A stretch of DNA of 64,000 nt from an uncultured Clostridia bacterium (GTDB taxonomy: Bacteria > Bacillota > Clostridia > Oscillospirales > Ruminococcaceae). The stretch spans positions 1-64,000 of the forward strand of contig CANQWD010000012.1 of NCBI GenBank assembly GCA_947627465.1, written 5' to 3'. Below are positions 1 to 7,322 of this stretch, one piece after another; within the stretch, counting starts at the first letter, position 1; every line of letters begins with the position of its first letter. Position numbers and translations under genes: made by a program. Below the pieces are notes generated by a model, which did not search any database, was not told the DNA's origin, and saw nothing but the letters and a program-made list of their open reading frames with translations.

Positions 1-108
1 TACTTCCATTATACCACAAGGTCAGCTCGATGGGTTGCTTTTTTATTTGGTGTTGCACTTATATTGTAAATCTATAGTAATGAGAAAAACAACTATACAA
101 TTGTTGAG

Positions 109-687
109 ATGGTTTTAGCAGGTGTTTATGTTATTCTTTGTGTAGCTGTTTCGATATATACCGAAAGACATCAAATAAAGAACAGTGAGGACGATCTTGA
201 AAGCTATAGATCATACTGCAACAAGTTAAAAAATTATTTAATCAACGACCGCAAAATATCTTTAAATATATTTTCCGAATTGATTGCCAGATTAAATACA
301 ATGAATGACAAACTTGAGGAAAAGATCGATCGCAAACACGAGCGATTCAGTAAGTTTATGGAAATGCTGCTGATTCCTATCTCTGCGGTTATTTTAGGGG
401 CTTTGCTCGACAAAGAGATAAATGTGAATGAAGTCCTTAATTTTGGCTTGTCAGGGCTATTAATAATTTTGTTCACCTACGGGTTAATTCTCTTCGTTTC
501 ATTCCTGTATGATTTTGTAATGAGAGCTCCACAAGGTAGATATAAACGATTTGCCACCGATCTGCAAAGCATTTTGGATTTTGAACTATGTGAAAGCGAT
601 ACCGTAACAGATGATGCAGTAATTGCGCCTGCTTTGAACGAAACCTCTGCAGAGAATAACGAATCTGAGTCTCAAACCATTTGTTGA
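109..687 (+). CDS. Membrane protein remnant, 192 aa, unknown function
   Basis: The product has a hydrophobic segment at the extreme N-terminus, a charged helical middle of about 90 residues (coiled-coil-like, rich in E, K, N and R), two hydrophobic segments around residues 85-140, and an acidic tail. I do not recognise the family. There is no ribosome-binding site before the ATG at 109. The same frame is open from base 1 to 66, encodes another hydrophobic segment (WVAFLFGVALIL), and is cut by TAA at 67-69. The visible ORF is therefore probably the 3' part of a longer gene with a nonsense mutation. The neighbours also look decayed. Confidence 0.5.
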   Translation: MVLAGVYVILCVAVSIYTERHQIKNSEDDLESYRSYCNKLKNYLINDRKISLNIFSELIARLNTMNDKLEEKIDRKHERFSKFMEMLLIPISAVILGALLDKEINVNEVLNFGLSGLLIILFTYGLILFVSFLYDFVMRAPQGRYKRFATDLQSILDFELCESDTVTDDAVIAPALNETSAENNESESQTIC

Positions 688-710
688 CTTTTGATGCTGT
701 ATTTCATTTT

Positions 711-738
711 TTGGTTTAGCATATTTTATTATTATAAT
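711..738 (+). promoter_or_regulatory. Possible promoter for the LytTR regulator
   Basis: TTGGTT and TATAAT are separated by 16 bases, about 60 bases before the regulator start. The AT-rich surroundings make chance likely. Confidence 0.35.
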
Positions 739-801
739 TGTATAACTGAATTAAAAAACTTCCAATTTTGAAATTGCAAAACAAGAAAGGTATTGACAAC
801 A

Positions 802-1505
802 ATGATTAATTTTGCGATATGTTACGACGATCAAAAAATGCTCGATTGTGTTTCGGACATGTTGCGCACCTATTACACGGGTGAATGTGAAATAAAGACA
901 TACGCCGATGGTGCGGGTTTGCTTTCGGACTACAATCGAAATTGTTTTGACGTGCTTTTCCTTGATATAGATACACCCGTATTAAGCGGAATGGAAATTG
1001 CCGAGAAGATACGTGAATTCGACCGGCGAGTAAAAATAATCTTTATAAGCAAAAAGAATGAGCTGGCTTATAAAGGGTATTTATACAATGCTTTCAGATT
1101 CGTAAGAAAAAGTAACTTGGAACAGGATTTGTGCGAGGCTGTAAAAAGTTTAAACGAATCTTTTTCTTTGCAAAGAGAGTATCTTGTTTTCAAAACATCA
1201 AGAGGAGAGACCATTCGAGCAGTTGAAGACATAAAGTATTTCGAATCTAAAACACATTTCATAAATGCAGTGTGCAATAATGAAGTTATCAGAATATACG
1301 GAACGCTCCGCGAATTTGAGGAGCGAATAGGAAATAATGGTTTCATTCGAATACACAAAAGCTATCTCGTAAATTTCAGATGTATCCACTTCGTAGAGAA
1401 AAAATCGTGCTTTTGTCGAGCGGCGAAAAGTTGCCTTTAAGTCGATATAGAGCCAAAGAAGCCAAAATGAAAATGATGTTTTTTTCAAGAAACCCGGTGA
1501 CATAA
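802..1505 (+). pseudogene. LytTR-family response regulator, frameshifted
   Basis: An N-terminal receiver domain (phosphoacceptor Asp in LFLDID, residue about 56) is followed by a LytTR DNA-binding domain (from about residue 130; FIRIHKSYLVN motif), the AgrA/LytR layout. The start is ATG 802, 11 bases after AGAAAGG; TTG 793 is too close to that site. The frame stops at 1438-1440 in sequence unlike the family. The expected C-terminus (VLLSSGEKLPLSRYRAKEAK) continues in the -1 frame from the six-A run at 1399-1404 to TAA 1503-1505. Restored, the protein would have about 234 residues. The cause may be mutation, slippage on the A-run or a sequencing error. No sensor kinase gene lies beside it. Confidence 0.75.
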
Positions 1506-1695
1506 TATACATTATATAGGAGTTGATTATCATAGTCCGGACAGCCTGTGGAATCAAAGGGCTGTTTGGATGGAACGGCGGTAAACAACCAACAAATCAC
1601 TCGGTTCTTTTAGATAATTTCAAATCCGTGGCGAACCACCGCCTCGGATATTTTTTTGCCCAAAAACGGGCAGCGCCTCGGTGCAGGTCTCCCCC

Positions 1696-1731
1696 GTAAT
1701 TTAGATTTCACCAAACGAAATTCTAAATTAC
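1696..1731 (+). repeat. Inverted repeat before the sigma-like gene
   Basis: Arms GTAATTTAGA (1696-1705) and TCTAAATTAC (1722-1731) pair perfectly, and inner TTTC/GAAA extends the stem. It lies directly upstream of the AGGAGGGA ribosome-binding site, so it could be a leader hairpin or an operator. The other 190 bases between 1506 and 1695 hold no convincing gene. Confidence 0.5.
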
Positions 1732-1745
1732 AGGAGGGACTAAAA

Positions 1746-2378
1746 ATGTCCAAAAAATACACTATAAAGAACGGCAAAACCGTTGAGGTCTCGGATGAGA
1801 TCCTCGAAATCCTTAAGAAATCGGATCCGCGGATCAAGTACATCGAGCATGACCTAAAGCAAACGCAATACATTATCGACCGGAAGAAGAAAACGGTCAA
1901 GGAGATACCGAGCCGCGAGGATTCGCTTGATAGGTTGACAGAACTCGGGTTCGATTTTGCCGACAACAGCACGGATTTCCGGGAGTTGGTAACCGATAAA
2001 ATAATGCTTGAACAAGCACTCGAAAAGCTGAGTGACGAGGAGAGATACCTCATCACTCAGCTTTTTTATTTTGGGAGAACCGAACGAGAACTTGCCGAGG
2101 AGTTGCACCAAACACAGCAAAATATTAAGGCAACACCGCGCAATTACCGGCTAACGCCTTTGCCGCCCGCTTGCTTGCATATTTTCCGTCATATTGCACA
2201 ATTCGTCCTCGCAAGGCGTCAGCCTTGCTTCGTCCTCATTGTACAAGCGTTGAGCAAAGCTTAACCCGCTGACAGAAAAATCTGACTGCGCAATCGGACA
2301 GCAATAATTGTGCGGTGTTGCCTTAACAAAATCAAACGGCGAATTTTGTGCAAGTTGTATGGAATTTTGAAAAATTAA
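1746..2378 (+). pseudogene. Sigma-70-like regulator split by element A1
   Basis: ATG 1746 follows a strong AGGAGGGA. The product resembles the small sigma-like proteins of Firmicutes conjugative elements: a basic N-terminus, then a region-4-type helix-turn-helix (residues about 95-140, ERYLITQLFYFGRTERELAEE). The frame runs into element A1 (2129-2322). Removing the element plus one TTAA joins codons ...CAA AAT ATT to AAC AAA ATC AAA CGG CGA and gives a natural basic C-terminus (NKIKRRILCKLYGILKN) ending at TAA 2376-2378, about 144 residues in all. The clean frame restoration is direct evidence of insertion into a formerly intact gene. The second recognition helix is lost, so the present product is probably inactive. 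Confidence 0.8.
2129..2322 (+). mobile_element. Non-autonomous element A1, 194 bp, TTAA duplication
   Basis: Terminal inverted repeats begin GGCAACACCGCGCAATTA and end TAATTGTGCGGTGTTGCC. TTAA flanks both ends (2125-2128, 2323-2326). No transposase fits inside, so it needs one in trans. Compared by eye it differs from the copy at 63632-63825 (opposite orientation) at only three positions, all transitions. Confidence 0.85.
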
Positions 2379-2512
2379 AAATTTTTTCTGAATTTCGGTT
2401 GTCAAACACCCTTTCCCAACGGTGAATATTATAGAGGGGTAAAATTTCCCCTTTGTGTTCTTTGAAAATTTAATAGCAGTATTTCAGATACTTTCCCTTG
2501 CGCAGCCCATAG

Positions 2513-2776
2513 TGGTTGAAAGCGAAAGGAGCATCCTGCCAAGACGTTCACTATATCACAAAACCGGACAAGCACGGCACTTTGCCGGACGAGCCACGGC
2601 TCAACATTATTCCGAAAGATGATCCGTAACCGAGCGGTAAATAGCAGCTCCCAAAACTTGCGTGGCAGCAAGTGCGCGATGACCTGCACGAGGGGATAAT
2701 GATACTTCCGTCCAGCCACAGCCAGACGCAATGGGGGCGGCGGCATGAGAACCACGCCGAGATGAGAGTTCTATGA
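2513..2776 (+). pseudogene. Decayed coding remnant
   Basis: One frame reads as protein-like sequence in two blocks, 2513-2626 (contains HYITKPDKHGTLPDEPRLN) and 2645-2773 (contains AWQQVRDDLHEGIMILPSS). They are separated by TAA 2627-2629 and TAG 2642-2644 and preceded by TAG 2510-2512. No start codon with a ribosome-binding site is visible. I do not recognise the family. Context suggests debris of the same integrative element as the sigma-like gene. The rest of 2379-3006 holds no convincing gene; it includes a run of eight G (2814-2821). Confidence 0.35.
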
Positions 2777-2917
2777 CATAGTGCCAACTATGGTCTGAAA
2801 TATTCCCAATGTCGGGGGGGGCGGGGCAAATACGACAGTTTTTACAGGCAAACAAGCGGAGCAATCCGCTGTTAAAATATAAGGTTACGGCTTGGTGGTG
2901 ACACAGAGCCGCGACCG

Positions 2918-2941
2918 TTTGCACACTGAAAAGTGTGCAAA
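2918..2941 (+). repeat. Perfect hairpin, 10-bp stem
   Basis: TTTGCACACT and AGTGTGCAAA enclose a GAAA loop. It sits between the decayed remnant and the small ORF at 3007 and has only a short T-run after it, so it could be a weak terminator or a leader hairpin. Confidence 0.45.
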
Positions 2942-3006
2942 TTTCAGTTGAGTTTCCGAACGAGATTGAAAATTGCACATTTATAAAATATTGGAGGAAC
3001 AAAGAT

Positions 3007-3129
3007 ATGGACAACAAAGCGATAATCAAGTACAAGTTCTATTTGTGCAGAAATTTTCTGGACAAGTTGTTAAGCGAAAATCTCATAACCGAGGCGCAGC
3101 GCAGAAAGATCGAAAAAAAGCTGTCATAA
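3007..3129 (+). CDS. Small basic protein, 40 aa, mobile-element type
   Basis: ATG 3007 follows TTGGAGGAAC with good spacing. The 40-residue product (MDNKAIIKYKFYLCRNFLDK at its start) is a single predicted amphipathic helical domain with a basic end. Similar very short proteins occur in Firmicutes conjugative elements, from memory and not confirmed here. The function is unknown. A weak hairpin, AGCGGA/TCCGCT followed by TTTT, lies just after the stop (about 3130-3166). Confidence 0.55.
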   Translation: MDNKAIIKYKFYLCRNFLDKLLSENLITEAQRRKIEKKLS

Positions 3130-3265
3130 AGCGGATTACGGAAGTTTGAACTCTTGTCCGCTTTTGTTGGTTCTGATACAAACAGCTGCAGATATTTCGG
3201 TAGCATTGGTGATAGATAAACCCGAATTGTTTCGGTATACTGTGTTGTGAAAGGAAGTCCAGTAA

Positions 3266-3403
3266 ATGGACGAGAAAATACAGAAGAGCGAGTTATCCGC
3301 GTTGATTGAATGGTTAAAAGATCACGTACACACCGACAAAGAAATTGTTGAATGTTGGGAGTATATCTGCAAATCACGTAAAAATGGACGGTTGACCGTT
3401 TAA
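3266..3403 (+). CDS. Small hypothetical protein, 45 aa
   Basis: ATG 3266 is preceded by AAAGGAAG at 3250-3256. The product is acidic at the N-terminus and basic at the C-terminus, with an aromatic-rich centre (ECWEYICKSRKNGRL). It is short but has a proper ribosome-binding site and lies alone between the ICE-like remnant and the feoB terminator. I recognise no family. Confidence 0.45.
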   Translation: MDEKIQKSELSALIEWLKDHVHTDKEIVECWEYICKSRKNGRLTV

Positions 3404-3492
3404 TTCCAACCGCCCATACATAGCAAAGAGCCGCCGCCAGTTTTACTGTGCACGGGCATTTTTTGCGCAATTTTTTCATTACTCAAACAAAA

Positions 3493-3535
3493 GCAAAACC
3501 GCTCTGTCGCTGTTTGACATAAAGAACGGTTTTGC
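3493..3535 (-). terminator. Probable feoAB terminator
   Basis: GCAAAACCG (3493-3501) pairs with CGGTTTTGC (3527-3535). Read on the minus strand, the stem is followed by a T-rich TTTTGTTTG. It lies about 95 bases beyond the feoB stop. Confidence 0.5.
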
Positions 3536-3629
3536 AATCGTATTGAGAATGCTGATTTTATAATAATGTATAATATGTATCTTTTTGTTTCGATAAACAG
3601 CCCGTTTGTTAACCTGGCGCGGTTAAAGA

Positions 3630-5756
3630 TCAGCCCACAAAGAATTTCGATAAATTGGTGATGATGGCGCATGAGATCATTCCGCAGATCGTCGGTAACA
3701 CAAACGAGAGAGCCGCCCATTTCCAACCGCCCGCTTCCTTTTTTAAGGTCAGCAGAGAGGTGGAGCAGGGAAAATGCATAAGCGTAAAAATTATTACGCA
3801 AACCGCTGTGACGGGCGTCCATCCGTTCGCCGAAAACAGCTCGAACATCTGCGCGGGTGCAAGCTCTGACAGCGAGCCCAGCTGCATATACGACATTATG
3901 ATAAGCGGTATCACTATCTCATTTGCGGGAAGTCCGAGTAAAAACGCCGTAAAAATAACTCCGTCCAAGCCGATAAACCTCGCGAACGGGTCGAAAAAGC
4001 CCGTAATGTGTGACAACAGCGTCATATCTCCGATCGTCACGTTCGCCAATATCCATATAACCGCCCCCGCGGGAGCCGCTACCGCTGCGGCTCTGCCGAG
4101 TACGAATACGGTGCGGTCAAGAAGCGAACGCGCCAATATCTTTCCGACTTGCGGTTTCCGAAACGGCGGCAGCTCCAGCGTAAACGAGGACGGCTCGCCT
4201 TTCAGGATCGTTGCGGAAAGCAGCCGAGATACTCCAAAGGTAGTCAATACGCCCAACAAGATCACAGCCGTCAGCGCCAAAGCAGACAGCAGGCTTCCCG
4301 CAAAGCCGCTCGCGCTTACAAAGTACAGCGTAATTATCGTAATTATCATCGGAAATCGTCCGTTGCACGGCACAAAAACGTTGGTAAGCATTGCTATCAG
4401 GCGTTCACGTTTGCTGTCGATTATTCGGCAGCCCACTATCCCCGCCGCGTTGCACCCGAAGCCCATACACATAGTTAGCGCCTGTTTTCCGCACGCCTTG
4501 CATTTCGCGAACGGCTTGTCGAGATTATAAGCGACGCGCGGCAGATAGCCCAAGTCCTCAAGCAGCGTAAACAGCGGAAAGAAGATCGCCATGGGCGGCA
4601 GCATGACCGCTACTACCCATGCCAAAACTCGGTAAGCGCCGTCGACAAGTAAGCCCGAAAGCCACTCGGGAGCATTGAGAAACGTCATAAGCTTGCCAAG
4701 CCTGTCGCCGAGCCAAAACAGTCCGCGGCTCAACAATTCCGACGGATAATTCGCCCCCACGATCGTTATCCAAAAAACGATAAGCAGCATTAATATCATC
4801 AGCGGAAAGCCGAAAATCTTGCTCGTGAGTATTTTATCGGCTTTGGAAACGCGGCGGTCTGTGCGCTTTACCGCACCGTCGAGCGCTTCCTCGACATTCA
4901 GCATAATGCACGACACAATGCGGTCTTTGAGTATTTCCGCGGTAATATCGTTCTGTAAAAGCAAATCCCGCGCCTGCTTTACCGCCGCCGATATCTCGCT
5001 GTCCTCGGAGAGCCGCATGCCCGCCGATTTTTCAATCTCGCGCGTGAATTCGAGATCGTCGTCAAGCAGAGCCAGAGCTGTTCTGCGCGGCGGTATCGGA
5101 CAATTTACGCGCTCTTTAAGAAGCGGTTCGATAAGCGAGATCGCGTCCTCAATGGGGCGTATGTAGCGCAGTTTTCGCGGCTTTGTAGAAAGCGTTCCGC
5201 CGCAAAGTTCGTCAAGACTCCGCGTCAATCGCTTCAAAGTGCGCTTGTCGTGGGCGTTCGTGCCGACGACGGGCACGCCGAGGTTTTCCTCCAGAGCTTT
5301 CAAGTCTACTTCAATGCCGCGGCGTTTAGCTTCATCAATCAGGTTTACGCAGACTACGGTTTTCGGACAGATCTCCGTTATCTGCAAAACGAGATTTAAC
5401 CCGCGTTCGAGACAGGTTGCGTCGCATACGACTACTACCGCTTCGAGCCGCGCGAAGCAGATGAAGTTTCGCGCCGCTTCTTCCTCGGCGGAGTGCGCGA
5501 GCAGCGAGTAAGTCCCGGGCAAGTCCGCGAGCGCGTAGGAGTAGTTCTGCGTGCTGAATTCTCCGACGGCTGCCGCGACCGTTTTTCCCGCCCAATTTCC
5601 CGTGTGCTGATGAAGTCCCGTCAGCGCGTTGAAAACCGTGCTTTTCCCGACGTTCGGATTACCCGCGAGGGCAATAAGCTTTTGGTTTTTCTGGGAGCGT
5701 TCCGCCGTTTGAATTTTTATAAGGCGCGCTCCCGTGGAGTTTGCGGTAAGTCCCAT
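3630..5756 (-). CDS. feoB: Ferrous iron transporter FeoB, 708 aa
   Basis: This inner-membrane Fe(II) transporter has an N-terminal GTPase-like domain. Visible motifs are G1 GNPNVGKST (residues 32-40), G3 DLPG and G4 NLID. The family's NWPG stretch reads NWAG here. Helical-bundle and gate regions follow (e.g. CGKQALTMCMGFGCNAAG, LPANEIVIP), about ten membrane segments in all. ATG at 5756 is chosen because AGGAGGA lies just upstream and the codon overlaps the feoA stop (TAATG). A longer frame to 5885 lies inside feoA and is rejected. The length is normal for FeoB. Transcribed with feoA. Confidence 0.95.
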   Translation of the reverse strand: MGLTANSTGARLIKIQTAERSQKNQKLIALAGNPNVGKSTVFNALTGLHQHTGNWAGKTVAAAVGEFSTQNYSYALADLPGTYSLLAHSAEEEAARNFICFARLEAVVVVCDATCLERGLNLVLQITEICPKTVVCVNLIDEAKRRGIEVDLKALEENLGVPVVGTNAHDKRTLKRLTRSLDELCGGTLSTKPRKLRYIRPIEDAISLIEPLLKERVNCPIPPRRTALALLDDDLEFTREIEKSAGMRLSEDSEISAAVKQARDLLLQNDITAEILKDRIVSCIMLNVEEALDGAVKRTDRRVSKADKILTSKIFGFPLMILMLLIVFWITIVGANYPSELLSRGLFWLGDRLGKLMTFLNAPEWLSGLLVDGAYRVLAWVVAVMLPPMAIFFPLFTLLEDLGYLPRVAYNLDKPFAKCKACGKQALTMCMGFGCNAAGIVGCRIIDSKRERLIAMLTNVFVPCNGRFPMIITIITLYFVSASGFAGSLLSALALTAVILLGVLTTFGVSRLLSATILKGEPSSFTLELPPFRKPQVGKILARSLLDRTVFVLGRAAAVAAPAGAVIWILANVTIGDMTLLSHITGFFDPFARFIGLDGVIFTAFLLGLPANEIVIPLIIMSYMQLGSLSELAPAQMFELFSANGWTPVTAVCVIIFTLMHFPCSTSLLTLKKEAGGWKWAALSFVLPTICGMISCAIITNLSKFFVG

Positions 5757-5989
5757 TATATCCTCCTGACTATTACTCCGCGGCAGTCGGCGGCGCGTAT
5801 AGCTATCACTGCGCCGCGGATAAGATATGCCGAGGGATCGCCCAAAGGGCTTCGGCTTACACATTCGACCCGTGCGCCGCAGCAAAGTCCTATATCAAGC
5901 AAGCGTCGTCGCATTGCGCCTTTGGTGTCAAGCGCTTTTACTACGGCACGTTCGCCGACGTAAAGCTCGTTTAGAGTGCATATTTTCAT
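5756..5989 (-). CDS. feoA: Iron transport accessory protein FeoA, 77 aa
   Basis: A small SH3-like cytoplasmic protein thought to assist FeoB. The family pattern is visible: RRRLLDIGL in the middle, LGDPSAYLIRG, and a C-terminal basic RRI. ATG 5989 follows CGGAGGG. Its TAA shares one base with the feoB start, indicating translational coupling. Confidence 0.9.
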   Translation of the reverse strand: MKICTLNELYVGERAVVKALDTKGAMRRRLLDIGLCCGARVECVSRSPLGDPSAYLIRGAVIAIRAADCRGVIVRRI

Positions 5990-6034
5990 ACGTTGCCCTC
6001 CGTTAAATTAAGGCAGTGTTTTTCGCTTATTCTT

Positions 6035-6063
6035 ATTGTATGCGGAAAAAAAAGAAGTGTTAA
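6035..6063 (-). promoter_or_regulatory. Probable feoAB promoter
   Basis: On the minus strand TTAACA and TACAAT are separated by 17 bases, about 45 bases before feoA. I see no clear Fur box. Confidence 0.5.
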
Positions 6064-6123
6064 GAAACTGCGATTTCGATTTCTCCGCCGTAGGACGGGA
6101 AAATCCGATAAAAGTTAATACCA

Positions 6124-6308
6124 GAGCTTGTTCACATTACCCGAAATGCTCGGATGGCGAAGCAAATTTTTCGCAGAACGAGGAAAAAATCCGCCGGCGT
6201 TTTGCCGAAGGCATAATGCGCGTACTTTATGTACGTCAAGAATTTTTGACGAAGTAATGCGAAAAATTCGCCGCCGGACGAGCGTTGAGCGGTAATGTGA
6301 ATACGCTC
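6124..6308. mobile_element. Element C, 185 bp, B-like ends
   Basis: The left end GAGCTTGTTCACATTACC matches the inverted right end GAGCGTATTCACATTACC at 15 of 18 positions. The first bases resemble family B (GAGCCTGTTCA). Inside is a palindromic TACATAAAGTA block (minus strand) also found in B. I see no matching target duplication (CCA left, CAA right), so the copy may be old. No protein is encoded. Confidence 0.6.
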
Positions 6309-6400
6309 CAATTCCCGTTCAAAGTGTAGACGGAATTTGACGTGATGACAGGTGCGCGATAGTAAATAAATGTCTATACGTTGCTTTGGAATAAGTATAA

Positions 6401-6561
6401 GAGCCTGTTCAGTATCTTCCCGCACGCATTTCGCTTGCATATTTTCCGCTCGATTTAGTCATTTTTTCTTGAAATACATAAAGTATTCCTGCGAAAAATT
6501 GCTGTCATCGGACGAAAAATCTGCTGTGCGATCTCCGCACGTTGAGATACTAAACAGGCTC
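6401..6561. mobile_element. Non-autonomous element B1, 161 bp, TAA duplication
   Basis: The ends GAGCCTGTTCAGTATCT and AGATACTAAACAGGCTC are inverted repeats. TAA flanks both sides (6398-6400, 6562-6564). The core contains CGCTTGCATATTTTCCG, ATACATAAAGTAT and GGACGAAAAATCTGC. A larger copy lies at 53368-53596. Confidence 0.8.
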
Positions 6562-6634
6562 TAAGAAGTAAAATTTTATTTGTCTGCATTTCTTTAATCC
6601 AAACTGGTCTTGTTTAATAATATTGATTTGGCTA

Positions 6635-6663
6635 TTGAGATATCTCCAAAAAAGCAGTATAAT
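6635..6663 (+). promoter_or_regulatory. Promoter of the ECF substrate-binding gene
   Basis: TTGAGA and TATAAT are separated by exactly 17 bases, 34 bases before the ATG at 6697. No riboswitch fits in the remaining leader. Confidence 0.7.
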
Positions 6664-6696
6664 AATAACAATAAAAACAAAAGAAGGGAAATACTT

Positions 6697-7251
6697 ATGA
6701 GTAACAAAAAAAATAACTCTAAAGATGTATTGTTGAAAATATGCGTTTCGGGAATGTTCGCCGCGCTGATATGCGTTGCGACTATGTTGATACAAATTCC
6801 GATGCCGCTCGATGGTTATGTGCATTTCGGCGATTGCTTCATTTTGATCGCCGCTTGGGTGCTCGGTCCGTGGTACGGCGCGGCGGCAGCGGGTATCGGC
6901 TCGGCTATGGCGGATCTGCTTACGCACTATGTCCGCTACGTTCCCGGAACGCTCGTCATAAAAGGACTTATGGCGGTGGCTGCCGCGTATATCGCGCACG
7001 CGTTCATCAAGAAAAGCGAGAAGCTGCGTATTCCCGGCTTTATTACGGGCGGCGCGGCGGCGGAGCTTATTATGGTCGCGGGCTATTACCTCTACAAAGC
7101 GACATTTTTGCAGAGAGGCTGGATATCCACCCTCGCTAATATCCCCGGCAACCTTATTCAGGGAGCGTTCGGATTGGCGGGCGGCGCGGCGCTTATCACC
7201 GTTATCGCTAAAACGCACGTCCTGAAAAAGTTCCGCTCTTATGCGGTTTAA
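6697..7251 (+). CDS. ECF transporter substrate-binding (S) component, 184 aa
   Basis: An integral membrane S-component of an energy-coupling-factor vitamin importer, with six predicted helices. The pattern GYVHFGDCFILIAAWVLGP followed by GSAMADLL is typical of the Pfam ECF-ribofla_trS group. Substrate could be riboflavin, a B6 vitamer or a related compound; the sequence alone does not decide. The shared EcfA/EcfT energising module is not in this window. ATG 6697 follows AAGAAGGG; an in-frame start at 6610 would lie upstream of the promoter. Confidence 0.8.
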   Translation: MSNKKNNSKDVLLKICVSGMFAALICVATMLIQIPMPLDGYVHFGDCFILIAAWVLGPWYGAAAAGIGSAMADLLTHYVRYVPGTLVIKGLMAVAAAYIAHAFIKKSEKLRIPGFITGGAAAELIMVAGYYLYKATFLQRGWISTLANIPGNLIQGAFGLAGGAALITVIAKTHVLKKFRSYAV

Positions 7252-7273
7252 CGGATTACGTCAACTTTACCAA

Positions 7274-7320
7274 AACAGCCGCCGCGTTCAAACTCGAGCG
7301 CGGCGGCTGTTTTTTATGTT
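7274..7320. terminator. Bidirectional terminator
   Basis: AACAGCCGCCGCG and CGCGGCGGCTGTT form a 13-bp perfect stem (7274-7286, 7299-7311). TTTTATGTTTTTT follows on the plus strand and A-rich DNA precedes it. It separates the convergent ECF-S and MATE genes. Confidence 0.85.
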
Positions 7321-7322
7321 TT

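Noticed and set aside
6550-7218. 222-codon minus-strand frame over the ECF-S gene
   Set aside because: It is antisense to a clear membrane protein gene and reads as Arg/His-rich sequence without a ribosome-binding site.
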